Assembly (NCBI GenBank): GCA_017886205.1 | Contig: JAFNEO010000041.1 | Coordinates: 1 to 56,212 of the forward strand | Length of the DNA: 56,212 nt | Direction: 5' to 3' | Source: Candidatus Aminicenantota bacterium | Lineage (GTDB): Bacteria > Acidobacteriota > Aminicenantia > Aminicenantales > UBA8522 | Shown here: positions 42,311 through 50,998 of the stretch, in pieces | How positions within the stretch are numbered: position 1 is the stretch's first letter | How the letters are laid out: every line of letters starts with the position of its first letter | Program-made: the position numbers and the translations under genes | The notes under the pieces: generated by a model | What the model saw: only the letters and a program-made list of their open reading frames with translations | Database searches by the model: none | What the model was told of the DNA's origin: nothing

Positions 42311-42961
42311 ATGCCGTTTGGGAGAACGATGCGGGGCCGGGATTTCCGGGCACTAACCGTTTCATGTGTCCTCGCTTTATCATTGCCTGTATGGGGCGTG
42401 GACCAGACGGCTTCTCTTCAGAACAGGCTAGCCCAGGAGGAGATCGTTCTCGCCAAGACGCCCTCGCTCTACTTCATCGTCTATCTCAAGAGCAAGGTGA
42501 TCGCCCTCAGATCCCGGGGGATGACCCTTCGAGAATGGAAGGTCCAGAGCATCCACGCCTGGGGAGAAGCGCCGCCCCTGGGCGCGCTGACGCTTGAGAA
42601 GAAGAGCACGCTTTTTCCTCCAAAAAGGGCGAAGATCAAACCGGCCGCCAAAGAGGAGGAAGCCGCTACTTTCGAATTGGAAGCCCTCGAACTCAAGGAT
42701 ATGCCTTCCAGGTTCACGCTGTTTCTGAGCGGGGGGATTAGGCTGTCCATTCGTCCTATGGCCAGAGGTTTTTTCCCCCGCCTGGGGAACTTCGGCCACG
42801 TCCTCGCTTGGAACCTATGGGTCCCCTTGAGAAACCTATCGTTCCGACTGAGAAAGAAGCCCTTTGCGGCCATTGATATCAAGCTGGAGAAGAAAGAAGA
42901 GGGGCAGGCGGTCTATTGGGCCTTGCCGGACGGGGTAAAGGGTTTGGTTTTTCCGCTTTGA
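42311..42961 (+). CDS. Secreted protein of unknown function in the L,D-transpeptidase operon
   Basis: A 216-residue protein with a signal peptide (ALTVSCVLALSLPVWG). No family recognised. The middle holds a Lys-rich stretch and an Ala/Glu linker (AAKEEEAATFELEALEL). Basic residues are frequent (RRAKIKPAAK, SFRLRKKPF), which could suit binding to cell-wall polymers. A TTG at 42290 in frame overlaps the previous stop; the ATG at 42311 has AAGGGGA upstream. Position makes it the fourth gene of the envelope cassette. Confidence 0.65.
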   Translation: MPFGRTMRGRDFRALTVSCVLALSLPVWGVDQTASLQNRLAQEEIVLAKTPSLYFIVYLKSKVIALRSRGMTLREWKVQSIHAWGEAPPLGALTLEKKSTLFPPKRAKIKPAAKEEEAATFELEALELKDMPSRFTLFLSGGIRLSIRPMARGFFPRLGNFGHVLAWNLWVPLRNLSFRLRKKPFAAIDIKLEKKEEGQAVYWALPDGVKGLVFPL

Positions 42962-43024
42962 TCCGCTTTTCCTAAAAGGACTCCCCTGAGAATGCTGTAC
43001 CTAGAATTTTATTTAGTAAATATA

Positions 43025-43045
43025 CTTGACAATAACTTACTCAAA
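43025..43045 (+). promoter_or_regulatory. HAIR-like HspR operator in the dnaK promoter
   Basis: CTTGACA-N7-ACTCAAA matches the known HAIR consensus CTTGAGT-N7-ACTCAAG at 11 of 14 defined positions with exact spacing. It covers the -35 box and most of the spacer of the dnaK promoter. An HspR-type gene is two genes downstream of dnaK, so autoregulation is likely. Confidence 0.7.
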
Positions 43046-43054
43046 TATTATAAT
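43026..43054 (+). promoter_or_regulatory. Perfect consensus promoter of the dnaK operon
   Basis: -35 TTGACA (43026-43031), 17-nt spacer, -10 TATAAT (43049-43054): full consensus in both boxes. AT-rich DNA upstream could act as an UP element. The leader is short and carries AAGGAGG. Confidence 0.92.
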
Positions 43055-43080
43055 TATTGAACTTTATCAAGGAGGCTGAA

Positions 43081-45009
<1,929 letters not shown>

Positions 45010-45023
45010 ACTGCATCCATAAA

Positions 45024-45052
45024 CCCGCCCCGGGCGATTGAAGACAGGCGGG
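45024..45052 (+). promoter_or_regulatory. Hairpin over the dnaJ ribosome-binding region
   Basis: CCCGCC (45024-45029) can pair with GGCGGG (45047-45052), just 8 nt before the dnaJ ATG, closing a 17-nt loop. The only G-rich stretch that could serve as ribosome site lies in or next to the 3' arm. Effect on translation is speculative. Confidence 0.4.
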
Positions 45053-45059
45053 ACGGACC

Positions 45060-46166
45060 ATGGACAAAGACTATTACAGGATCCTCGGGGTCGAACGGAA
45101 GGCGACTGCGGCCGAGATGAAACGGGCGTACCGAAAGCTGGCCCGGAAATTCCATCCCGACCTCAACCCCGGGGATAAGACCGCCGAGGCCAAGTTCAAG
45201 GAGATCCAGGAAGCGTACTCCGTCCTCAGCGACCCCAAGAAAAAAAATCAGTACGACCAATTCGGGTTTATCGGCGACCAGCCTCCACCCGGTGCCGGTC
45301 AGAGGACCTACAGCTCGGGGTTCGAAGGGTTCGATTTCTCGGACTCCGGGTCTTCGAGTTTCGCTGATTTTTTCGAAAGTCTCTTCGGCCGGGGAGCGCG
45401 CGTGGCTCAGGCCGGCCCGGAGCGGGGTCAGGACCTCCACTACACGATGAAAATCGGGTTCGAGGAGGCGATCAACGGTCTGCAGACTAGAATCCAGCTG
45501 ACCCGACTGGTGAGCTGCGCGGCTTGCCAGGGGAGCGGCCACGTCCACTCCTCGGGGAAAGGCCGCTGTCCAACCTGCGGGGGGAGCGGCCGGGCCCATC
45601 TGCAGCGCGGCTCCATGAAATTCGCCACGACCTGCCCGGCCTGCCAGGGAACTGGCGTCAGCCGGGGCGAGGACTGCCGGGAGTGTCGGGGTCAGGGCGT
45701 CGGCCAGAAGACGGAGCTGATCAACGTCAAGATTCCGGCCGGAGTGGACGCCGGGTCCCGGGTGCGCGTGCCGAACAAGGGGAATGTGGGCCCGAACGGC
45801 GGGCCGCCGGGCGATCTGTACATCTCCATCGAGGTCAATCCGCACCCGTACTTCCGGCGCGAGGGCGCCAATATCCTGCTGAAGGTGCCCATCACGGTGC
45901 CGGAGGCCGCTCTGGGCGCCCAGATCGAGGTCCCGACGCTCCTGGGCCGGACGACGATCAAGATCCCGCCGGGTACGAAGTCCGGACAAAAGTTCAGGCT
46001 CAGGGAAATGGGCGTGCCGCTCGCGGGAGGGCGGACGCGGGGCGACGAGTATGTCGAGGTGGCCATCGTCCCACCTGCGGCCCACGACCAAAAAGTCAGG
46101 GAGCTGATGAAAGAGCTGGCCAAGCTCTCCATCGAAAACCCGAGAGATAAAATGGGGATGCACTGA
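45060..46166 (+). CDS. dnaJ: Co-chaperone DnaJ (Hsp40)
   Basis: A 368-residue DnaJ. J domain (1-70) with the HPD motif at 32-34 (KFHPDLNPG), then a G/F/S-rich linker. The zinc region has four CxxCxGxG repeats: CAACQGSG, CPTCGGSG, CPACQGTG and CRECRGQG. The C-terminal substrate-binding domain contains GDLYISIEVNPHPYFRREG. It stimulates DnaK ATPase and delivers substrates. It is 50 nt after dnaK and 1 nt before hspR. Confidence 0.95.
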   Translation: MDKDYYRILGVERKATAAEMKRAYRKLARKFHPDLNPGDKTAEAKFKEIQEAYSVLSDPKKKNQYDQFGFIGDQPPPGAGQRTYSSGFEGFDFSDSGSSSFADFFESLFGRGARVAQAGPERGQDLHYTMKIGFEEAINGLQTRIQLTRLVSCAACQGSGHVHSSGKGRCPTCGGSGRAHLQRGSMKFATTCPACQGTGVSRGEDCRECRGQGVGQKTELINVKIPAGVDAGSRVRVPNKGNVGPNGGPPGDLYISIEVNPHPYFRREGANILLKVPITVPEAALGAQIEVPTLLGRTTIKIPPGTKSGQKFRLREMGVPLAGGRTRGDEYVEVAIVPPAAHDQKVRELMKELAKLSIENPRDKMGMH

Positions 46167-46167
46167 A

Positions 46168-46578
46168 ATGAGAGGACGAAAGCGCAAGGAAAGCGAAGCC
46201 CGAAGCTTTTATCATATCAGCCGGGTCTCCCAGATGTTCAACCTTCATCCCCAGACCCTGCGGCTCTACGAAAAAGAAGGGCTGCTCAAGCCCTCGCGGA
46301 GCCAGGGCAACACCCGTCTCTACACCGATGAGGACCTGAGGCAGCTCGGGCTCATCCTCAACCTCATCCGCGAGCTCGGTGTCAACCTGGCCGGGGTCGA
46401 GGTCATTCTCAACATGCGGCAGAAGATGCAGCGCATGGAGGCCGAAGTGAACGAGCTCCTGGAGTATGTCAAGCGGGAGTTCTTCAGGGGCGATGAGGAT
46501 GCCTTCGAAAGCCGGCGCAGAAGCCTGGTCCGGTTGAGCCAGATGAAGATTGTCAAGCGAGATGACACGGCGAAATAG
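46168..46578 (+). CDS. hspR: MerR-family heat-shock repressor HspR
   Basis: A 136-residue MerR-type regulator. The winged helix has FYHISRVSQMFNLHPQTLRLYEKEGLLKPSRSQGNTRLYTDEDLRQLGLI, followed by a coiled-coil dimer helix (MRQKMQRMEAEVNELLEYV). The HPQTLRxYExxGL motif is typical of HspR, which binds HAIR sites and represses dnaK operons in Actinobacteria and some other phyla, with DnaK as co-repressor. The HAIR-like site at the dnaK promoter supports the call. Confidence 0.9.
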   Translation: MRGRKRKESEARSFYHISRVSQMFNLHPQTLRLYEKEGLLKPSRSQGNTRLYTDEDLRQLGLILNLIRELGVNLAGVEVILNMRQKMQRMEAEVNELLEYVKREFFRGDEDAFESRRRSLVRLSQMKIVKRDDTAK

Positions 46579-46590
46579 CAGCCGGAGACC

Positions 46591-47433
46591 ATGACCTACG
46601 AGGATTTCCTCGACTCGCGCAACCTCAAGCTCTACCTGAGCCAGATTGCTAAGTTTCCCGTGTACACCGAGGACGAGGAGAAGGAACTGGGCGGGAGAGT
46701 GCATCAGGGAGACGGAGAAGCGCTCCGTAAGCTCGTCGAGGCCAACCTGAGGTTCGTGGTCTCGTATGTCAAGAAATACCAGGGGATGGGGCTCGGCATG
46801 CTGGACCTGATCAACGAAGGCAACCTCGGCCTGATCGAAGCGGCCAAGCGCTTCGACCCCGGCCGCAACGTCCGGTTCATCTCCTATGCAGTCTGGTGGG
46901 TCCGGCAGGCGGTCATCCACGCCTTGACCCAGTCGGCCCGCATCTGCAACCTTCCCCAGAAGCTCTCCGACCAGATATCGCTAATGAAGAAAAAGGTGGC
47001 CCAGCTGAAGGCGGAGAAAGGCCGGGAGCCGTCCCGGGAAGAGATCGCCGCCAGCATGGGCATCAGCGAGGAAGATGTGGAGGATTTGCTGATCCTGGCG
47101 GAGAAGGACGTCCATCTCAGCGACAGAGTGGCCGACAGCGACCTCGAAGTCGAGGGCAAGATCGAGGACCGGGGGACGCCGCCGGTCGAATACCAGATCG
47201 TCAAGAACTCCATCCAGCAGCAGATCCGTGATATCCTGGGGGAGCTGGATGAGAAGGAAGCAACTGTGCTAAAATTAAGGTTCGGCCTGGATGACGACCG
47301 GCCGCAGACGCTGCAGGAAATCGGCGACCGCCTGAGCCTGACCCGGGAACGGATCCGGCAGATCGCGCAGAAGGCGATGCGCAAGCTCTCCCGGTCGCAT
47401 CAGGTCCAGCAGCTCAGAGGATATCTCAACTAA
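46591..47433 (+). CDS. RpoD/SigA-like primary-type or group 2 sigma factor
   Basis: A 280-residue sigma-70 factor with regions 1.2, 2, 3 and 4 but no region 1.1. Region 2 shows EANLRFVVSYVKKYQGMGLGMLDLINEGNLGLIEAAKRFDPGRNVRFISYAVWWVRQAV. Region 4 ends DRPQTLQEIGDRLSLTRERIRQIAQKAMRKLSR. Lacking the 1.1 and long NCR segments, it may be an alternative or group 2 factor. It lies 12 nt after hspR within the heat-shock operon, which suggests a stress role (inference). Confidence 0.88.
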   Translation: MTYEDFLDSRNLKLYLSQIAKFPVYTEDEEKELGGRVHQGDGEALRKLVEANLRFVVSYVKKYQGMGLGMLDLINEGNLGLIEAAKRFDPGRNVRFISYAVWWVRQAVIHALTQSARICNLPQKLSDQISLMKKKVAQLKAEKGREPSREEIAASMGISEEDVEDLLILAEKDVHLSDRVADSDLEVEGKIEDRGTPPVEYQIVKNSIQQQIRDILGELDEKEATVLKLRFGLDDDRPQTLQEIGDRLSLTRERIRQIAQKAMRKLSRSHQVQQLRGYLN

Positions 47434-48176
47434 TGGCCGAAAAGATTTGCCCCAAGTGCGAGGGAACGGGCTGGGTGCTCGCAGCCGCGGAGGGGAAGTC
47501 CGTCGCCCGGCGCTGTGACTGTTTCTACGAACGCAAGACCCAAGTACTCTGGGAACAGGCCCGGATTCCCAGACGGTACCAAAACTGCTCGCTCAGCAAC
47601 TTCGAGGTCCATAACGATTCCCACAAGGACAGCCTCAAGATTTCTCGGCAGTTCGTCAAGAACTATCCGGCCCAGGAGGTCGGGCTGCTCTTCATCGGGC
47701 CCTGCGGCGTGGGAAAGACACACCTGGCGGTGGCCATCATCCGGGAGCTCATCGAGAAAAAAAACGTTTCCTGCTCCTTCTACGACTTCCGGGAGTTGAT
47801 CCGGGACATCCAGAGCTCTTTCACGCCGGAATCGAACCTGAGCGAGGCCGAGATCCTGACGCCGGTCTTCGACGTCGGGGTCCTGGTGCTGGATGAGCTG
47901 GGAGCCAAGCGCACCACGGCCTGGGTGGAAGAGACCGTGTTCTACATCATCAACCAGCGATACAACCAGAAGAAATTGACTATCTTCACGTCGAACTACC
48001 TGGACACCGAAGAAGAGGCCGACAATCGCGATTCGTTCTTTAAGAAAGGCGGCGACTCTCTCGTCGACCGAATCGGGGTGCGGCTGCGCTCGCGGCTCTA
48101 TGAAATGTGCAAGCTGGTGGAGCTCTGGGGGGACGACTACCGCAAGATCGCCAAGCAGGCCAGCTACCGGTTCTAG
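47433..48176 (+). CDS. DnaC/DnaI-like AAA+ ATPase
   Basis: A 247-residue protein. The N-terminal zinc-type motif CPKCEGTGWV...RRCDC (6-31) is followed by an AAA+ core with Walker A FIGPCGVGKTHLAVA and Walker B VGVLVLDELGA, then TIFTSNYL as sensor 1 and an arginine region near VRLRSRLYEM. This is the DnaC/DnaI helicase-loader layout; IstB transposition helpers look alike but no transposase is present. The ATG overlaps the sigma factor stop (TAATG). Confidence 0.85.
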   Translation: MAEKICPKCEGTGWVLAAAEGKSVARRCDCFYERKTQVLWEQARIPRRYQNCSLSNFEVHNDSHKDSLKISRQFVKNYPAQEVGLLFIGPCGVGKTHLAVAIIRELIEKKNVSCSFYDFRELIRDIQSSFTPESNLSEAEILTPVFDVGVLVLDELGAKRTTAWVEETVFYIINQRYNQKKLTIFTSNYLDTEEEADNRDSFFKKGGDSLVDRIGVRLRSRLYEMCKLVELWGDDYRKIAKQASYRF

Positions 48177-48189
48177 CCGTACCCGACAA

Positions 48190-48218
48190 TTGAAATTCCC
48201 GTCCGGCCGTGTTAGATT
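48190..48218 (+). promoter_or_regulatory. Promoter of the tRNA-Asn gene
   Basis: -35 TTGAAA (48190-48195), 17-nt spacer, -10 TAGATT (48213-48218). The predicted start lies about 6 nt before the mature tRNA 5' end. Confidence 0.7.
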
Positions 48219-48230
48219 ATATGCGCCTGC

Positions 48231-48558
48231 TCCTCGGTAGCTCAATTGGCAGAGCGGGTGGCTGTATAAATGCAGCTTCCACGAGAAATCGTGGATGAAA
48301 AATCGGGTGAATTCAGGGAAGCCTGCCTTCCGTATGAGGAAAACGGTAACCCTGAGCCAAGCCCTGGTCGAACAAAAACGGTCAGGGAAGGTGCAGAGAC
48401 TAGAGCCTATGCTCGTACTCTGAGGCGGTCTCAGGGGAAGCGCCCGACACCCACCCTTCAGTATCCTGAAGCGGGTGAAGAGATAGTCCAAGCCCAGAAG
48501 AAATTTTGGGGCGCTTGTAACCACTAGGTTGCAGGTTCGAGTCCTGCCCGAGGAGCCA
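48231..48558 (+). tRNA. tRNA-Asn(GUU) gene interrupted by a group I intron
   Basis: The exons are 48231-48265 and 48518-48558 (35 + 41 = 76 nt with an encoded CCA). Joined, they fold as a full cloverleaf: acceptor TCCTCGG with CCGAGGA, D stem GCTC/GAGC, anticodon stem GGTGG/CCACT, T arm GCAGG-TTCGAGT-CCTGC, discriminator G73. The spliced loop is CUGUUAA, anticodon GUU at 34-36. A 5-nt variable loop excludes bacterial tRNA-Tyr, which unspliced readings (GTA) might suggest. G73 agrees with tRNA-Asn. The interruption falls between anticodon bases 35 and 36. Confidence 0.93.
48266..48517 (+). ncRNA. Group I self-splicing-type intron, 252 nt, no ORF
   Basis: The 5' exon ends in U and the intron ends in G, as group I splicing needs. 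P1: GGCUGU (48260-48265) with internal guide GCAGCU (48272-48277), giving a U.G pair at the splice site. P2: CCACGA-GAAA-UCGUGG (48279-48294). P3: 48305-48309 with 48448-48452. P4: UCAGGG (48313-48318) with CCCUGA (48350-48355). P6a: 48362-48366 with 48383-48387. P7: GACUA (48398-48402) with UAGUC (48484-48488), inside the conserved GUGCAGAGACUAGA and AUAGUCC blocks. P8: 48453-48476. P9: 48493-48499 with 48504-48510, GAAA loop. Extra hairpins lie between P7 and P3'. Confidence 0.93.
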
Positions 48559-48593
48559 CATTATTTCTGGCAATTCTAGCGGATCCATCTAGG

Positions 48594-49604
48594 ATGAAAC
48601 CCTGGGTTTGTCTTGGCGTTATTGGATTCTCCATCTTTGCTTTCCTTTTGGAGGGAGAGCCGGCAGAACAACCCCGTCTTAAAATGGGTGTCGTCGGCTA
48701 TGAAGGGCATGGCAGCCTTTTCACCAAAGAACTCAACAGCGGGCTGGGCGCTAAGATCGGCCTCTCCGTTACCCACGTCTGGCACAGAGAGCTAATCCCT
48801 CAAGAAGACAGAGATAAATACGGCTTCGTCGTCGTCGGTTCGCCGACAGATATGATCGGGAAGGTCGACGGTGTTTTCATCGCCGAAGCACTGCCCTTCC
48901 GCTACCCGGAGCTGGCCGCCCCTTTCATCAGGGCGGGTGTCCGGACCTTTCTCAACCGGCCTCTTGCGGCCTCAGCACTTGAAGCGGCCCAGCTTATCAA
49001 GCTCGGCCGGGAATCCGGAAACCCTATCCTAGCCGCCTCGGCTTTGGCCATCGACCCCCAGGTCATGGCGATCAGACAGGGGATAGCCGAGTTCGTCCCC
49101 CTCAAGGTTGTCAATGTCACCGGCCCGAGCGATCATTTCTGGAATTATGTGCCCCACATCATCAGCGCCCTGGTCGGCGCGCTGGGCGCCGGCATCGAGG
49201 AAATCCAAGCCCATGACCTGTCGCTCGACGAAAACGGGATCTTCATCCGGAATCCGCTGCTGGTCTTTTTCCGTTATGGGCCGGACTCCGGCGTGGGCCC
49301 GGTCCGTGGCACACTCCAGATGGTCCCCGGGGGGCAGCACGGCGATTGGTACGGGTTCCGGATGAAGCTCTTCGGCCGGAAAGAATCGCCCGATTATGCG
49401 CTGTTCCAGACGGCCGAAGGCGAATCTGCCTGGATGCCGACCTACCGTCTTCTCATCGATTTCTTTAGAGATGGGAAGCGTCCGATCAACGACCAGGAGC
49501 TCCTGGAGGTCCCCCTCGTCCTCGATATGATCAAGAAGAGCGGGCTGGAGCATCGCGTCGTCTTTCGCTCCGAGTACCGGGACATCATCTCCCTTCTCGA
49601 GTAG
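48594..49604 (+). CDS. Secreted Gfo/Idh/MocA-like oxidoreductase homologue
   Basis: A 336-residue protein with an N-terminal hydrophobic signal (WVCLGVIGFSIFAFLLEG). A Rossmann-like segment LKMGVVGYEGHGSLFTKEL follows, then DGVFIAEALPFRYPELAAPFIRAGVRTFLNRPLAAS, similar to the pattern in Gfo/Idh/MocA proteins where a Lys of EKP is catalytic; here the motif reads NRPL, so the catalytic Lys is absent. It may bind but not reduce its ligand. Start ATG at 48594, 35 nt after the tRNA. Substrate unknown. Confidence 0.65.
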   Translation: MKPWVCLGVIGFSIFAFLLEGEPAEQPRLKMGVVGYEGHGSLFTKELNSGLGAKIGLSVTHVWHRELIPQEDRDKYGFVVVGSPTDMIGKVDGVFIAEALPFRYPELAAPFIRAGVRTFLNRPLAASALEAAQLIKLGRESGNPILAASALAIDPQVMAIRQGIAEFVPLKVVNVTGPSDHFWNYVPHIISALVGALGAGIEEIQAHDLSLDENGIFIRNPLLVFFRYGPDSGVGPVRGTLQMVPGGQHGDWYGFRMKLFGRKESPDYALFQTAEGESAWMPTYRLLIDFFRDGKRPINDQELLEVPLVLDMIKKSGLEHRVVFRSEYRDIISLLE

Positions 49605-49669
49605 AAGGTTTTCAGGGCGGGACTCACTCACGAAATCAGCACCCCTGTATTATTAGGGACGACTATCTT

Positions 49670-50887
49670 CTAGAGCAGCCGAGAGGCTACAAGGACGGCC
49701 AGGGCAGCTCCGAAAACTACGGCCACCGGCCCGGCCAAGATGCGGTAGACATCCCGGAGGTCCGCTTTAAAATAGTCCGCCGTCAGGGCTAGGCACAGGT
49801 GAGCTGGGGAGATGAGGATCCCGGTGAAGCCGCTGACATAGGCAAAAAGCGCCAGAAAAGGATCGGGCGATCCGGCCCCGACAATGGGCACCAGAAGCGG
49901 GAAGGTGATGGCCACAAAGGCCTGGTTGACCCCGGTGAGCAGGGCGACCAGAAAAGGCGCGGCGAACAGAAGGAAATATCCGGAGATTCCGGCGGGATCT
50001 ACAACTTCGGCGACGGCGTCGAGGGCGCCCGAGGTCTCCAGGATCCGCTTGAAGACCATGAGCGCAGCGGTTAGGAGTGCGATCCGCGGAGAAAATCCCG
50101 CCCGGACGACCGCCCAGCGTTCGGCGAGCTTGCTCCGGGAGAGGAGTTGAGTGAGGACTGCCGACAAGGCAAGAGCCACCAGCATCTTCAGCCCGGCGAC
50201 AAATATCAGGACGATTGTCAAAAGGATCGGCCAGAGGCCGAGGACGACGCCCCAAACGTCCCGCCAACTGCCTCTTCCGCCTGTTTCGTGCCTGCCGGCG
50301 GGAACATTCCGGAAGAGGACGACGAGCCCCGTGGCCGCCGCCAGCACCGTGAAGGGGAGCTGGTACAGGCAGAGAGTAGCAATGGGTATGCGGAAGATCG
50401 TCGAGGCCAGGATAATGTTGAGGTAAAGGGGCCAGCAGTATTCCCAGATGTGGCGAAACCAGTAGTTATAAAACGTCTTCCAGGCCGGGCTGAGGCCCCA
50501 GCGCCGGGCCGCTTCTTCCACGATGGGGGCTCCCATCATCGCCCCGGCCATCATGGGTAGCAACCCTAGCACGGCGGAGGGGATAGCCAGGATAAGGCGC
50601 GGGTCCCTGACGAGGCGCCGCAGAGAGTCGACCAGCCGGCGGGAATGGTTTGCGGCCTGGAGGTACTGTCCCAGGTAGAGGACGAGGAGGACGATGCCCA
50701 CGAGCTCTAGAGTAACGCGCGATGTCAATCCCTCGAGGGCGGCCTGGCCGAGTTGCCGGGGCGGAAGGCCGAAGAGGGCGGCGACGAGGAGGCTGTCCAG
50801 CGCCAGGGCCAAGCCCAGGTCCACCTTCTTGCGGATGAGTACGAGGAGGAGGGCGATGATAAGGGCGATCTTGACAAGCGTGATCAT
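49670..50887 (-). CDS. DUF401 family integral membrane protein
   Basis: A 405-residue permease-like protein with about 10-11 membrane helices. Family hallmarks are LGLLPMMAGAMMGAPIVEEAARRWGLSP and NYWFRHIWEYCWPLYLN, and a C-terminal SGFTGILISPAHLCLALTADYF. DUF401 belongs with ion-transporter-like membrane families but no substrate is known. It is divergent from the methyltransferase gene. Ribosome site AGGG only. Confidence 0.88.
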   Translation of the reverse strand: MITLVKIALIIALLLVLIRKKVDLGLALALDSLLVAALFGLPPRQLGQAALEGLTSRVTLELVGIVLLVLYLGQYLQAANHSRRLVDSLRRLVRDPRLILAIPSAVLGLLPMMAGAMMGAPIVEEAARRWGLSPAWKTFYNYWFRHIWEYCWPLYLNIILASTIFRIPIATLCLYQLPFTVLAAATGLVVLFRNVPAGRHETGGRGSWRDVWGVVLGLWPILLTIVLIFVAGLKMLVALALSAVLTQLLSRSKLAERWAVVRAGFSPRIALLTAALMVFKRILETSGALDAVAEVVDPAGISGYFLLFAAPFLVALLTGVNQAFVAITFPLLVPIVGAGSPDPFLALFAYVSGFTGILISPAHLCLALTADYFKADLRDVYRILAGPVAVVFGAALAVLVASRLL

Positions 50888-50998
50888 GAAGCCCTATTTT
50901 ACAGTAAACCCAAGCGAGACGGTACTACAAACGACCCTTCCAACGTGATATCATCCAGCCGATCGGAAGAGAAGCCCGACCAGGAAGGAGCCGCGCTC

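Noticed and set aside
47433..48176. IstB-type transposition helper
   Set aside because: The AAA+ fold is similar, but no transposase or inverted repeats are near and the gene is embedded in the heat-shock operon; a DnaC/DnaI-like call fits better.
48231..48270. tRNA-Tyr reading (anticodon GTA) of the 5' exon
   Set aside because: The unspliced loop CTGTA would give GTA, but the short variable loop, G73 and the 3' exon require splicing to CTGTTAA, that is tRNA-Asn(GUU).
47430..48524. 364-residue minus-strand open frame
   Set aside because: Antisense to the DnaC-like gene and running across the tRNA intron; not protein-like.
48270..48527. 85-residue open frame over the tRNA intron
   Set aside because: It lies almost wholly in the structured group I intron core and runs into the 3' tRNA exon; its residues just translate the conserved P3-P9 sequence, and no endonuclease motif is present.
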